A stretch of 64,000 bases of DNA from assembly GCA_934630855.1 (NCBI GenBank), contig CAKTWW010000005.1, positions 1 through 64,000 of the forward strand, written 5' to 3'. The notes under the pieces were generated by a model. The model saw only the letters and a list, made by a program, of their open reading frames with translations. It ran no database searches and was not told the origin of the DNA. Positions 32,362-42,102 of the stretch are shown one piece after another. Position 1 is the first letter of the stretch; each line of letters starts with the position of its first letter. The stretch comes from an uncultured Collinsella sp. (GTDB lineage Bacteria; Actinomycetota; Coriobacteriia; Coriobacteriales; Coriobacteriaceae). The translations under genes were made by a program, and so were the position numbers.

Positions 32362-35139
32362 CTATTTGCGACCAAACTTAATTTTGATGGCGCGCTTGAG
32401 GGCGTACTTGCCCAGGCTGGGGAGCTTTTGCTCGTATTTGACCATGGTGGAGCACTCGGGGCGGTCGCGATCGAGGTGGATGGCGTCGAACGCGCACTTA
32501 GTAGTGCACAGACCGCAGCCGATGCACTTGTTGGGATCGACGATCGAGGCGCCGCAGCCCAGGCAGCGGGCGGTCTCGGCACGCACCTGCTCCTCGGTAA
32601 AGGTCTCGACGTACTCGCTAAACGGCGCAGCCTTCTCGCGCTCACGGTCGACGCGCGCGACCTCGCGGCTCGCGTTGTCGTAGCTCTCGATCACAATATC
32701 GTCGCGGTCGAGCGCAGTATAGCGGCGCTGGTTACGGCCGATGGTGAGCGTAGAGCCCGGCTGCACAAAGCGATGGATGGACACGGCGGCCTCGTGGCCG
32801 GCGGCGATGGCATCGATGGCAAAACTCGGACCGGTGTAGACGTCGCCGCCCACAAAGATGTCGGGCTCGGCGGTCTGATAGGTCTTGGGATCGGCGAGAG
32901 CGCCCTGGCCGCGGCCAAGCTCCACCTTGGAACCGGCCAGCAGGTCGCCCCACACGATGGACTGACCAATCGACATGACCACGCGGTCGGCGTCGACACG
33001 ACGCAGGTCGTTCTCGTCGTACTCGGGCGCAAAACGGCCCTCGTCGTCCGTGACACGCGTGCAGCGTTTAAAGGTGATGCCGCACACACGACCAGCCTCG
33101 TCCAGGTGGACCTCCTTGGGGCCCCAACCGCAGCTGATGTGCGCGCCGTCCTCGATGGCCTCGCGACGCTCTTCCTCGCTGGCGGGCATCTGAGCCTCGC
33201 TCTCCAGGCAGAACATCTCAACGTGCTCGGAGCCCAGACGGCAGGCGTTGCGGGCGACGTCGATGGCCACGTTGCCGCCGCCCACCACGATGGTGCGACC
33301 GGGCAGCGCGTCGACTTTACCGCTGTTGACCTCACGCAAGAAGTCGACGGCAACGGTCACGTCCTCGGCATCCTCGCCCGGAATACCGGCAAGGCGGCCG
33401 CCCTGGCAGCCGATGGCCACGTAGAAGGCCTTAAAGCCCTGCGCGCGCAGCTCGTCGAGCGTCACATCGCGGCCGACCTCCACACCGTAGCGGAACTCGG
33501 CGCCCATCAGGCGAATGACCTCAACCTCGGCCTCGATGACATCTTTCTGCAGCTTAAAGCTGAGGATGCCGTAGGTGAGCATGCCGCCCGGGCGCTCGTT
33601 CTTCTCGAACACGACGGGCTTGTAGCCCTTCTCGGCCAGGTAGAAGGCGCAGGACAGGCCGGCCGGACCGGCACCGATGATGGCGATCTTCTGGTCGAAG
33701 CCGCCGGCGCGCGTCGGGGTCACCACAGGCGGGACATAGCGGGTCGCGGCGTCCAGATCACGCTGGGCGATGAACTTCTTGACCTCGTCGATAGCCACGG
33801 CCGCGTCCACACGACCGCGGGTGCAGGCGTCCTCGCAGCGGCGGTTGCATACGCGGCCGCAGATAGCGGGCAGCGGGTTCTCGCGCTTGATGAGCGCCAG
33901 GGCCTCGTCATAGCGGCCCTGGGCCGCGAGCTTCAAATAACCCTGAACGGCGACATGCGCAGGGCAGGCCGTCTTGCAGGGGGCCGTGCCGGACTCATGC
34001 GTCTCGATACGGTTGTCGTTGCGGTAGTTGGGCGACCACTTGGTGTGATCCCACTTGGTGGCGTCGGGCAGCTCCTGGCGCGGATACTCGGGCACGCGCC
34101 CGCCGGCCTTTTTGCTGCAGAGCTTCTGGCCCAGCTTGGCGGCACCGGCCGGACACACCTCAACGCAGCGGCCGCACGCCACGCACTTGTCCTTCTCGAC
34201 CTTGGCGACGTAGGCCGAACGCGACAGGTTGGGCGTGTTGAACAGCTGCGAGGTGCGCAGGGCGTAGCACACGTTGACGTTGCAGTTGCAGATGGCGAAG
34301 ATCTTGTTCTCGCCGTCGATATTGGTGATCTGGTGCACAAAGCCGTTGTCCTCGGCCTGGCGCAGGATATCGTAGACCTCGTCGCGCGTCACGTAATGGC
34401 CGCGGTCAGTCTCGACCACGTAATCGGCCATATCGCCCACGGCGATGCACCAGTCGGCCGGATCATCAGCGCAGCCCTCGCCCATCACGCGACGGCTCGC
34501 ACGGCAGCTGCAGGTGCTGGCGGCATACTTGCCCTCGTATTTGTCGAGCCAGTGCTCGATATGCTCAATGGGCACCGAGGTGCTCGTGGCGTCGATGGCC
34601 TTCTCGACCGGAATGACGTGCATGCCGATGCCGGCGCCTCCGGGCGGCACCATCGGCGTGGCTTTGGACAGCGGGCCCTTGGATGCCTGCTCAAAGAACT
34701 TGGCGTAGACCGGATGCTCCTCGAGCTGGCTCACGCGCATGTTGAGGAACTCGGCAGAACCCGGCACCAGCATGGGCAGCACCCACTGCTTGGCGCGCTT
34801 GGGGTTTTCCCAGTTGTACTCGAGCAAGCCCGTGTAGCTCATGTCGTCGAGCATCTTCTCGATATCGGCCTCGGGCATGCCGGTGAGCTTGACCATCTCG
34901 GGCAGCGTATAGGGACGACGCATCTTCATCTTGCAAAGCACTTCAGCCTGCTCGTCGGTCGCGGCCTCGGCAAACGACCAGTACTCGTAGCCCAGCAGCT
35001 CGTCGCGATGGAGCAGACGGTTGGTGCAGTGCTCGCACAGCTTGACGATGGCCTCGCGCGGATGCTCCGGTATCGGCGACACAAACTCCGCACCGATGTC
35101 GGGCTCGGTATAGCTAATCCCCGGTCCGTTGAGAATCAT
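32362..35139 (-). CDS. Multidomain Fe-S flavoprotein oxidoreductase (GltD/DPD-like)
   Basis: The 925-residue protein is built of several redox modules. Residues 1-310 form an N-terminal domain with cysteine clusters STCSCRASR and CNCNVNVC, and 319-330 hold a 4Fe-4S site CVACGRCVEVCP. A GltD-type Fe-S domain covers 385-450 (CKTACPAHVAVQGY, ICGRVCNRRCEDAC). The FAD fold starts at IAIIGAGPAGLSCAFYL (485-501) and the NAD(P) fold at IVVGGGNVAIDVARNA (617-632). A C-terminal ferredoxin motif CIGCGLCTTKCAFDAIHL ends the chain. It probably shuttles electrons between NAD(P)H and ferredoxin or an unknown substrate. The ATG at 35139 follows AAGGGAC. It is divergent from a TetR gene whose operators overlap its promoter. 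Confidence 0.85.
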   Translation of the reverse strand: MILNGPGISYTEPDIGAEFVSPIPEHPREAIVKLCEHCTNRLLHRDELLGYEYWSFAEAATDEQAEVLCKMKMRRPYTLPEMVKLTGMPEADIEKMLDDMSYTGLLEYNWENPKRAKQWVLPMLVPGSAEFLNMRVSQLEEHPVYAKFFEQASKGPLSKATPMVPPGGAGIGMHVIPVEKAIDATSTSVPIEHIEHWLDKYEGKYAASTCSCRASRRVMGEGCADDPADWCIAVGDMADYVVETDRGHYVTRDEVYDILRQAEDNGFVHQITNIDGENKIFAICNCNVNVCYALRTSQLFNTPNLSRSAYVAKVEKDKCVACGRCVEVCPAGAAKLGQKLCSKKAGGRVPEYPRQELPDATKWDHTKWSPNYRNDNRIETHESGTAPCKTACPAHVAVQGYLKLAAQGRYDEALALIKRENPLPAICGRVCNRRCEDACTRGRVDAAVAIDEVKKFIAQRDLDAATRYVPPVVTPTRAGGFDQKIAIIGAGPAGLSCAFYLAEKGYKPVVFEKNERPGGMLTYGILSFKLQKDVIEAEVEVIRLMGAEFRYGVEVGRDVTLDELRAQGFKAFYVAIGCQGGRLAGIPGEDAEDVTVAVDFLREVNSGKVDALPGRTIVVGGGNVAIDVARNACRLGSEHVEMFCLESEAQMPASEEERREAIEDGAHISCGWGPKEVHLDEAGRVCGITFKRCTRVTDDEGRFAPEYDENDLRRVDADRVVMSIGQSIVWGDLLAGSKVELGRGQGALADPKTYQTAEPDIFVGGDVYTGPSFAIDAIAAGHEAAVSIHRFVQPGSTLTIGRNQRRYTALDRDDIVIESYDNASREVARVDREREKAAPFSEYVETFTEEQVRAETARCLGCGASIVDPNKCIGCGLCTTKCAFDAIHLDRDRPECSTMVKYEQKLPSLGKYALKRAIKIKFGRK

Positions 35140-35232
35140 GGTTGTCCCTTCTCTTGCCGCAGCCCGGCGAGACCGCGGCGCCCCTCTTTTTTGCAGGTCG
35201 GGCACGCCTCCCATGCCGTTCACCCGCCGTTG

Positions 35233-35270
35233 TTGACATTGTGTCAAAAATAGTATTGACGAACCGTCAA
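35233..35270. promoter_or_regulatory. Two TTGAC-N5-GTCAA dyads, candidate TetR operators
   Basis: TTGAC-ATTGT-GTCAA (35233-35247) and TTGAC-GAACC-GTCAA (35256-35270) are identical in their arms. Their centres are 23 bp apart, about two helical turns. They lie between the divergent oxidoreductase and TetR genes and overlap TACTAT, a possible minus-strand -10. Such dyads fit dimer pairs of the adjacent regulator. Confidence 0.75.
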
Positions 35271-35311
35271 CAATATTCAAGACTGTTAGGCGAACGGTTA
35301 GGCAAAAGCGG

Positions 35312-36010
35312 ATGAAAGGCGGCAAGCGCATGAACAACAACACGGCAGATACCTCTGTGGTCGATGCTGTCCCCGCCGTCGATGCCACCGCGACAGCCGA
35401 CGGCGCGGCAAAGCGCATGACGGGTGACGAACGCCGCCGCGAGATCCTCGATGCCGTGCGCACCGTAAGCTCCGAGCTGGGCGTATCCCACCTTTCGGTG
35501 TCGGCCGTGACCAAGCGGGCCGGCTGCACGCGCTCGCTGTTCTACCACTACTTTGCCGATATGGACGCCGCCGTCACCGCCGTTATGGACGAGGCGATCG
35601 ACGGCTTTATCTCCGAGCTCGAGCAGTGGAACGCCAGCCGCACCGTCGGCGATATCGAGGGCGCGCTCGACACCGTCGCACCGCTCTTTAAGCGCCTGGT
35701 CGCCAGCGGCCACGAGCTGCCGCACACCCTGACCAGTAACAGTGGCGCGCTCTACGGCGGCTTTTTGCACAACGTGGTCCAGCGCGTGGCACAGTACATC
35801 TGCGACACCACCGTAGTAGACTTTGTCGCCCATCACGACCTGCGCATCGACCATGTCTACGAAACGTTCTACACCCTCATCATGGGTCTTTTGATGTATA
35901 TCCGCACGCACCCCGATGTGCCCGACGAGACGGTCAAGGAAATCATCGCCTCGACGCTCCACATCGAGGGCTACACCGCCAAGTATCCCGAGCGCAGGCC
36001 CGGGAACTGA
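35312..36010 (+). CDS. TetR-family transcriptional regulator
   Basis: The 232-residue protein has a disordered N-terminal extension (about 35 residues), then a TetR helix-turn-helix: ERRREILDAVRTVSSELGVS followed by LSVSAVTKRAGCTRSLFYHYF. A ligand-binding helical domain makes up the rest. ATG 35330 (MNNNTADTS) is an alternative start with AAGGCGG upstream. It is probably a repressor of the divergent oxidoreductase and of its downstream membrane gene, acting on the two dyads at 35233-35270. The ligand is unknown. Confidence 0.88.
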   Translation: MKGGKRMNNNTADTSVVDAVPAVDATATADGAAKRMTGDERRREILDAVRTVSSELGVSHLSVSAVTKRAGCTRSLFYHYFADMDAAVTAVMDEAIDGFISELEQWNASRTVGDIEGALDTVAPLFKRLVASGHELPHTLTSNSGALYGGFLHNVVQRVAQYICDTTVVDFVAHHDLRIDHVYETFYTLIMGLLMYIRTHPDVPDETVKEIIASTLHIEGYTAKYPERRPGN

Positions 36011-36073
36011 CGACATTTGGCCAAACTGCCCGCGATCGGAAGAGGGGCCGCGGGCGTGTGAAAGGAGAGCAGC

Positions 36074-37081
36074 ATGCTGTTCGATGTTTGGGGTAGCGAT
36101 ACCCTTATCCACTGGGCCGGCTGGGCCATGGTCTTTATTGGCCTGATCGTGCTCAACGAGGTCGGCCGCCGCACCAAGCTGGGCGCGGCCATCATCTTTG
36201 GCGTGGCTCCGCTGGCCATGACCATCTACTGCGTCGCCATCGCCATCGGCGTTTCGCAGGGCGCCGAGTGGGCGCTCACCAACCCCACCCACGTGTACCA
36301 GAACAGCTGGTTCCACTACGCCAAGGTGTACGCGGCGCTGGCCGGCTGCTGGGGCTTTATCGCCATTAAGTACCAGTGGGGCAAGATCGGCAAGGCGCAC
36401 TGGTTCCGCGCATGGCCGTTTGTGATCGTCGCCATCAACATCATGATCGCCGTCGTGTCCGACTTCGAGAGCGCCTATCACTTCTTTGTCCTGGGCGAAT
36501 CCACCTGGGTCACTTCCGAGGGCGCCACGCAGCTCGCCGGCTGGAACAACGTGTTCAACGGCATCGCCGGCATCATCAACATCTTCTGCATGACCGGTTG
36601 GTGGAGCGTCTACGCCTCCGAGGACAAGACCGACATGCTGTGGCCCGACATGACCTGGGTCTATATCATCGCCTACGATATCTGGAACTTCTGCTACACC
36701 TACAACTGCCTGCCCACCCACTCCTGGTTCTGCGGCTTTGCGCTGCTGCTGGCGCCCACCGTCGCCGCCTTTATCTGGAACAAGGGCGGCTGGATCCAGA
36801 ACCGCGCCTTTACGCTGGCCATTTGGTGCATGTTTGCCCAGGTGTTCCCGTACTTCCAGGAGGAGTCCATCTTTGTGACCCACTCCACGCTCGACCCCAC
36901 CGCCGCCACCGCGGTCTCGATCGCCGCGCTGATCGCCAACGTCGCCGCGATCATCTACATCGTCTACCGCGCCAAGAAGCTCGGCCGCAACCCCTACAAG
37001 CAGGATGTCTTTGAGGGCACCAGCGATTGGGAGAAGGCAACCGCCCGCCGCGCCAAGGTCGATTACGCGCACGCCGAGTAA
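36074..37081 (+). CDS. DUF5692-family multi-pass membrane protein
   Basis: The 335-residue protein has about eight to nine membrane spans and a short hydrophilic tail rich in Lys, Arg and Ala. Trp and Tyr are abundant in the loops. I place it in DUF5692 from its overall pattern, with no known function. The ATG at 36074 has GGAGAGCAGC upstream. It follows tetR by 63 bp and is probably co-transcribed. Together with the divergent flavoprotein it may form a regulated import-and-reduce or efflux unit (inference). Confidence 0.7.
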   Translation: MLFDVWGSDTLIHWAGWAMVFIGLIVLNEVGRRTKLGAAIIFGVAPLAMTIYCVAIAIGVSQGAEWALTNPTHVYQNSWFHYAKVYAALAGCWGFIAIKYQWGKIGKAHWFRAWPFVIVAINIMIAVVSDFESAYHFFVLGESTWVTSEGATQLAGWNNVFNGIAGIINIFCMTGWWSVYASEDKTDMLWPDMTWVYIIAYDIWNFCYTYNCLPTHSWFCGFALLLAPTVAAFIWNKGGWIQNRAFTLAIWCMFAQVFPYFQEESIFVTHSTLDPTAATAVSIAALIANVAAIIYIVYRAKKLGRNPYKQDVFEGTSDWEKATARRAKVDYAHAE

Positions 37082-37148
37082 CGTGTTGGTCGTCGTTGGC
37101 ACCTGGGCGTAGTCCCGCTTGCCAGGCTTTCGATCCAATGCCTCGCGC

Positions 37149-37188
37149 AGCCCCCGGAACGCGATTCGCTCGCGTTCCGGGGGCTTTT
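37149..37188 (+). terminator. Rho-independent terminator
   Basis: The stem GCCCCCGGAACGCG/CGCGTTCCGGGGGC is followed by TTTTT. It ends the tetR-DUF5692 transcript. Confidence 0.93.
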
Positions 37189-37308
37189 TGGTGCCGCAAT
37201 TTCGGACCGGGCTTGCTCTCAAATTAAATTGGGTTTCAAATTGTGCGGCGGCTCTATATGGCACCGATTTTGGGTACAGTGTTGAGCCGACATTGCATTG
37301 GGGGATAT

Positions 37309-38817
37309 ATGAGTGACGAGACGATGGGCCCAGAGGATGCGGCTCAAGATGCAGAAGCGTGTGCCGAGGCCCTGGAGAGCCTCGACCGAATCGCGCTGGG
37401 CGAGATTTCGTTTGACGATGCGGGGGCCGACGCACAGGCAGAACTCGACGCGCAGGGCGAATCGGAAGCCAATGGCGAACAAGATGCCGACGATGATACT
37501 GAGCTTGCCGAAGATGAAGCGGGGCACGAGGACCCCGAAAGCGAGGCCGACGACCAACCCGAATCCGACACGGGCGAGGAAACCGTCCTGCTCGACAGCT
37601 TGCCGGCCGAGGATTCGCTAACCCGCGAGCTCCCTGGCCTAGGCTCCGCTCCTGTCGTAGATGAGACCATCGCCATGGGCGATATTCCCCTGCCGTCCGT
37701 TCCCTCGGCGCGTGAGGCCGAGGTTCGCCATCGCAAGATGTCGCCCAAGCGTCGCAATCTGATGGTGGCCGGCGTTGTGGCCGTCGCGCTCGTTGCCGGG
37801 GGCGCAGGCTATGCCGCCTGGAACGGGTATCAGCAAGAACAGGCAGCCGCTGTTGCCGCCAATGCGCACACCATGATGTCGGTGCAGATTGACGTTCGCG
37901 CCGCGGGGCTCGACTGCTCGACCGGCTCCAAGATCCCCGTGCAGGTGAGCGGGCAGGATTCCGACGGTTCTTCCGTGAGCGAGACGCTCTATATTGATGA
38001 GCATGGTCGCGGCATTAAGTTGCTGCCCGGAGATTACACACTCTCCATCGCCGCCTCCCCCATCGCGGCAGACGGCACCATCTACACCGTCCCGACAACC
38101 AAGGCGCAGGTCACCGTTAAGAGCGACGGGCAGGATTTGAGTGCCCAGGCCGCCTTTAAGCTCAAGGTGCCTTCGGCCGACACAGTGACTGACGATCAGA
38201 TCGATGCCGCCGCCAAGTATGCTGAAGAGGGCGGCGCGAGTTCTGCCGCCGCGGCAAAGATACTTCAGCAGGCGGCAATCACGCGCCGCGATGCCGCCGT
38301 CAACGCCGTAAGCGCAAGCGAGGCACAGTCCGCCCGCGATGCCGACGCTCGACACAAGGCGACGAATCTATATCAGCTCGATATCCCGGTTGAGTGGTAT
38401 GGCAGGGTCGCAACCTGGCAAAACGGCAGCACGCTGTGCATTTATCTGGACAGCGACACCAACACGCCGCTCGTGACGCTCGTCGCGGTGCGCGACGGCG
38501 AGACCTTTACCCCCGACGACGGCGATACGGTTTTGGGCACGGTCAGCCTGGGCAACGGCTACACCGTCTATGCTAGCGGTCCTGTCTATCCGTATGTAAT
38601 TCCGCAAACCATCAACGGGCGCACACAGGATCCCGTGTCGACCTACCCCATGGATACGGCGATTGAGCTTGTCGAGCTCACAACCGGCAACCGCTACACA
38701 TACAGCCAGATCAAGAACGACCTGGTCGGCAAAGATGGCAACACCGACGCCGCGACCAAACTCGAGACCGACTACCTCGCCCAGATTCTCCTGCCAAGCA
38801 TCAAAGCGCAGGACTAG
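37309..38817 (+). CDS. Single-pass membrane protein with acidic cytoplasmic domain
   Basis: The family is unrecognised. The 502-residue protein has a very acidic N-terminal region (residues 1-140, rich in Asp, Glu, Ala), then RHRKMSPKRRN and a membrane span at about 151-172. A large outside domain follows, with beta-rich stretches (VQIDVRAAGLDCSTGSKIPV, KVPSADTVTDDQID). The start at 37309 follows GGGGGATAT. The upstream promoter is unclear. The topology resembles extracytoplasmic sensors or anchors controlled by cytoplasmic phosphorylation, but there is no kinase next to it. Confidence 0.72.
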   Translation: MSDETMGPEDAAQDAEACAEALESLDRIALGEISFDDAGADAQAELDAQGESEANGEQDADDDTELAEDEAGHEDPESEADDQPESDTGEETVLLDSLPAEDSLTRELPGLGSAPVVDETIAMGDIPLPSVPSAREAEVRHRKMSPKRRNLMVAGVVAVALVAGGAGYAAWNGYQQEQAAAVAANAHTMMSVQIDVRAAGLDCSTGSKIPVQVSGQDSDGSSVSETLYIDEHGRGIKLLPGDYTLSIAASPIAADGTIYTVPTTKAQVTVKSDGQDLSAQAAFKLKVPSADTVTDDQIDAAAKYAEEGGASSAAAAKILQQAAITRRDAAVNAVSASEAQSARDADARHKATNLYQLDIPVEWYGRVATWQNGSTLCIYLDSDTNTPLVTLVAVRDGETFTPDDGDTVLGTVSLGNGYTVYASGPVYPYVIPQTINGRTQDPVSTYPMDTAIELVELTTGNRYTYSQIKNDLVGKDGNTDAATKLETDYLAQILLPSIKAQD

Positions 38818-38828
38818 CACCAGCGTCC

Positions 38829-38957
38829 CAGGGTAGCTAATTTGGGACGGGGCTTTTTAACTACCCTTTGTCCGCCGACGAATTATCTGGGCTGAGATAG
38901 ATATCAACTGACGTATAGGGATAGTTAAAAATGCCCCGTCCCAAATTAGCTACCCTG
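38829..38957. repeat. Long inverted repeat between convergent genes
   Basis: Arms at 38829-38867 and 38917-38957 match with two small insertions (CAGGGTAGCTAATTTGGGAC at the outer end). The loop is about 49 bp. The left arm includes GGGGCTTTTTAA and the right arm TTAAAAATGCCCC, so the element could end transcription from both sides. Its size and clean ends also fit a mobile palindrome. Confidence 0.8.
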
Positions 38958-38967
38958 CGGGGGGGGG

Positions 38968-39162
38968 CTATCGCCACGGGTCGGCTTCGAACATCGGCTC
39001 GCGCTCGGGGCGGCGATCGCTGTAGGGATCGTAGCCGTCGTCGTCCTCGTTCTCGGCACGGATGTAGGGGTCGCGCGGCTTTGGCGCCGGCTTAGGCGCA
39101 GGTTTGGGTGTCGCGGGCACCGTCTCGGTCGCCGGTTTGTTCGTCTTGTCCTCGTCGTTCAT
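38968..39162 (-). CDS. Small proline-rich, acidic protein
   Basis: This 64-residue, low-complexity protein has a PKPAPKPAPKPRDPYI centre and an acidic/Tyr end (DDDGYDPYSDRRPE). The start at 39162 is chosen for AAGGAG eight bases before; in-frame ATGs upstream have no site. No domain is recognised. It is followed by the inverted repeat at 38829-38957. It could be a real small protein because the ribosome site and codon use look good, but the function is unknown. Confidence 0.55.
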   Translation of the reverse strand: MNDEDKTNKPATETVPATPKPAPKPAPKPRDPYIRAENEDDDGYDPYSDRRPEREPMFEADPWR

Positions 39163-39214
39163 CTGCATATCTCCTTGCCGTGCAATCATGTTCAACATCA
39201 TCGATTGTCGCACG

Positions 39215-39252
39215 AAAAAGGGCGGCGGACCCGATTTGGATCCGCCGCCCTT
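39215..39252 (-). terminator. Terminator after clpB
   Basis: On the minus strand AGGGCGGCGGATCC/GGGTCCGCCGCCCT is followed by TTTTT. A second hairpin, GTAGATTTT/AAAATCTAC (39271-39301), overlaps the clpB stop codon. Confidence 0.9.
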
Positions 39253-39297
39253 GGCGTTCGGCGTGAAAAGGTAGATTTTAAGGCATGTCCCAAAAAT

Positions 39298-41925
39298 CTA
39301 CTCGGCGTCGGGGACCTCGTAGGTGGCCGCCGGCGTGTTATCGCACACGACGGTAAAGCCGCCGTCCTTGTCGACGTCGACCGTCACCTGATCGCCCTCG
39401 CGCACCGTGCCGTCGATGATAGCGGCGGCGATGGCGTCCACGACCTCGCGCTGGACCAGGCGCTTGAGCGGACGGGCACCGAACACGGGGTCCAGGCCAC
39501 CCACGGCGAGCATCTGTTTGGCCGCCGGGGTGATGGCAAGCGTCATGCGCTCCTTGGCCAAGCGTGCGCGGACGTCGGCGAGCTGGATGTCGACGATCTT
39601 CTCGATCTGCGCCATGCCGAGCGGATGGAACACCACGATATCGTCGATACGATTGAGGAACTCGGGGCGGAAGGTCTGAGCCATGGCCGCGTCGACCTGA
39701 TGGCGCATCTCCTCCTCGTCCTTGCCGGAAAGCTCGGCGATAGCCTTGGAGCCCACGTTAGACGTCATGATGATGATCGTGTTCTTGAAGGACACCTGGC
39801 GACCCTGGCCATCGGTCAAACGGCCGTCGTCGAGCACCTGCAGCAGCACGTTAAAGACATCTGGGTGAGCCTTCTCCATCTCGTCGAGCAAGATCACGGA
39901 GTACGGACGACGGCGCACGGCCTCGGTAAGCTGACCGCCCTCGTCATAGCCCACGTATCCCGGAGGCGCACCGATCAGACGCTGGACGCTGAACTTCTCC
40001 ATGTACTCGGACATGTCAATACGTACGAGCGCGCGCTCGTCGTCGAACAGGCACTCGGCCAGCGCCTTGGCGAGCTCGGTCTTGCCCACGCCGGTGGGGC
40101 CCAGGAAGAAGAAGCTGCCGATGGGCTTGTCCGGATCGGAGAGGCCCGCACGGCTGCGGCGCACGGCCGCGGCCACGGCGGAGACTGCCTCGTCCTGGCC
40201 GATGACGCGCTTGTGCAGCTCACCCTCCAGGCCCTTCAGCTTGTCGAGCTCGCCCTGCATCATCTTGGAGACGGGCACGCCGGTCCAGGCGCTCACGACC
40301 TCGGCGATCTCATCGGAGGTCACCTGCTCGTTGAGGCCTTCGCCATTCTGCTCCTTCTGCGCCTCGAGCGCGGCCTCGGACTCCTGAATCTGCTGCTGCA
40401 GACCCGGGATCACAGCGTAGCGCAGCTCGGACGCACGGCCCAGATCGCCGTTGCGCGTCGCGCGCTCCTCCTCGCTCTTGGCCTCGTCGAGCTGGCCCTT
40501 GAGCTCCTGCACGTGGTCGATGGCGTTCTTTTGGTTGAGCCAGCCGGCCTTTTGCACGTTGAGCTTTTCCTGGACCTCGGCGATCTCCTGGCGCAGGGCC
40601 TCCAGGCGCTCCTTGGAGGCGTCGTCGGTCTCCTTCATGAGCGCCTGCTCCTCGATCTGCAGTTGGGTAAGCTGACGCGTGGTGGCGTCGATCTCGACCG
40701 GCATGCTGTCGAGCTCCATGCGCAGGCGGCTTGCGGCCTCATCGACCAGGTCGATGGCCTTGTCGGGCAGGAAGCGGTCGGCGATGTAGCGATCGGAGAG
40801 ATCGGCAGCCGCCACGAGCGCGCCATCGGTGATGTGCACGCCGTGGAAGATCTCGTATTTTTCCTTGAGGCCACGCAGAATCGAGATGGTGTCCTCGACG
40901 GTAGGCTCGCTCACCAGAACGGTCTGGAAACGACGAGCGAGCGCCGCGTCCTTCTCGATGTACTTGCGGTATTCGTCGAGCGTGGTTGCGCCGATCGCAT
41001 GCAGGTCGCCACGGGCGAGCGCCGGCTTGAGGATGTTGCCGGCGTCCATAGAGCCCTCGGTGGCACCCGCGCCCACGATGGTGTGGAGCTCATCGATGAA
41101 TAGGATGACCTTGCCCTCGGACTTCTGCACCTCCTTGAGCACGGCCTTCAAGCGGTCCTCGAACTCGCCGCGGTACTTGGCGCCGGCGACCAGCGCGCTC
41201 ATGTCGAGCTCGATGAGATCGCGGTCGCGCAGGGTACTCGGCACGTCGCCGGCCACGATACGCTGGGCGATGCCCTCAACGATGGCCGTCTTGCCGACGC
41301 CCGGCTCGCCGATGAGCACGGGGTTGTTCTTGGTGCGGCGGGACAGGACCTGGATGGTGCGACGGATCTCGTCGGTACGGCCGATGACCGGGTCGAGCTT
41401 GCCGGCGCGGGCGAGGTCGCAGATGTTACGACCGTACTGCTCCAGCGCCTCAAACTGGGTCTTGTCCTCGGCAGACGTCACGCGGTCATCGCCACGCAGC
41501 TCCTCGTAGACCTGCTCGATGCGCTCCTTGGTAACGCCGGCGTCGCGCAGCACGCGGCCCGCCTCGCCCTTGTCCTCGGCAAGCGCCATGAGCAGATGCT
41601 CGGTCACCACAAAGCTGTCGCCCATCTTGGTGGCCTTCTTTTCGGCCTTTTCGATGACGCGGACGAGTTCGTTGGAAAGACCCATCTGCTGGCCCTCGCC
41701 CGAAACCTTGGGCGCATGGTCGATGGCATCCTGCGTAGAGCGCGCGAGCTGGGCGGGATCGGCGCCAATGCGCTCGATGATCACGGAAATGTTGCGCTCG
41801 CCGGCACCGAGCAGGGCAGACAGTAGGTGAATCGGTTCCACCGCACCGGCCTGCGCATCGGCAGCAGTGCCCATGGCGGTCTGCAGCGCCTCGCGCGACG
41901 TCATTGCTAGCTTATCGATTCTCAT
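39298..41925 (-). CDS. clpB: ATP-dependent chaperone ClpB
   Basis: ClpB is a hexameric AAA+ disaggregase that works with DnaK/DnaJ/GrpE. The 875-residue protein has an N-terminal Clp repeat domain (1-145), a first AAA module with [13 protein letters not shown], a coiled-coil middle domain at about 405-530, and a second AAA module with [14 protein letters not shown]. All nucleotide motifs are intact. The start follows GAGAGGTGATTCC. A 27-bp operator identical in its outer 11-bp blocks to the one before dnaK lies at 42015-42041, indicating shared heat-shock control. Confidence 0.97.
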   Translation of the reverse strand: MRIDKLAMTSREALQTAMGTAADAQAGAVEPIHLLSALLGAGERNISVIIERIGADPAQLARSTQDAIDHAPKVSGEGQQMGLSNELVRVIEKAEKKATKMGDSFVVTEHLLMALAEDKGEAGRVLRDAGVTKERIEQVYEELRGDDRVTSAEDKTQFEALEQYGRNICDLARAGKLDPVIGRTDEIRRTIQVLSRRTKNNPVLIGEPGVGKTAIVEGIAQRIVAGDVPSTLRDRDLIELDMSALVAGAKYRGEFEDRLKAVLKEVQKSEGKVILFIDELHTIVGAGATEGSMDAGNILKPALARGDLHAIGATTLDEYRKYIEKDAALARRFQTVLVSEPTVEDTISILRGLKEKYEIFHGVHITDGALVAAADLSDRYIADRFLPDKAIDLVDEAASRLRMELDSMPVEIDATTRQLTQLQIEEQALMKETDDASKERLEALRQEIAEVQEKLNVQKAGWLNQKNAIDHVQELKGQLDEAKSEEERATRNGDLGRASELRYAVIPGLQQQIQESEAALEAQKEQNGEGLNEQVTSDEIAEVVSAWTGVPVSKMMQGELDKLKGLEGELHKRVIGQDEAVSAVAAAVRRSRAGLSDPDKPIGSFFFLGPTGVGKTELAKALAECLFDDERALVRIDMSEYMEKFSVQRLIGAPPGYVGYDEGGQLTEAVRRRPYSVILLDEMEKAHPDVFNVLLQVLDDGRLTDGQGRQVSFKNTIIIMTSNVGSKAIAELSGKDEEEMRHQVDAAMAQTFRPEFLNRIDDIVVFHPLGMAQIEKIVDIQLADVRARLAKERMTLAITPAAKQMLAVGGLDPVFGARPLKRLVQREVVDAIAAAIIDGTVREGDQVTVDVDKDGGFTVVCDNTPAATYEVPDAE

Positions 41926-42014
41926 GGAATCACCTCTCTTGGGGCGGCCACCCTACGGGGCGGCTTCACGTTGTTCGAGAAGTATTGTTGCCAGCTTTAC
42001 GCGTTCTTATACAC

Positions 42015-42041
42015 AAATCTAAGTCTCTATATATAAGATTT
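42015..42041 (-). promoter_or_regulatory. Candidate HspR operator upstream of clpB
   Basis: The sequence is AAATCTAAGTC-N5-ATATAAGATTT, with AAATCT/AGATTT as inverted ends. The same 22 conserved bases occur at 51513-51539 upstream of dnaK. TATAAG (complement of 42006-42011) beside it may be the -10. Confidence 0.75.
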
Positions 42042-42102
42042 TCTGAGTGATTGAAGGATAGGATACTGAGACGTCGACCCACTGCATCCCCAACAACCAA
42101 CC

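Noticed and set aside
32428-35253. 941-codon plus-strand frame opposite the flavoprotein
   Set aside because: Antisense shadow; all cofactor motifs are on the minus strand.
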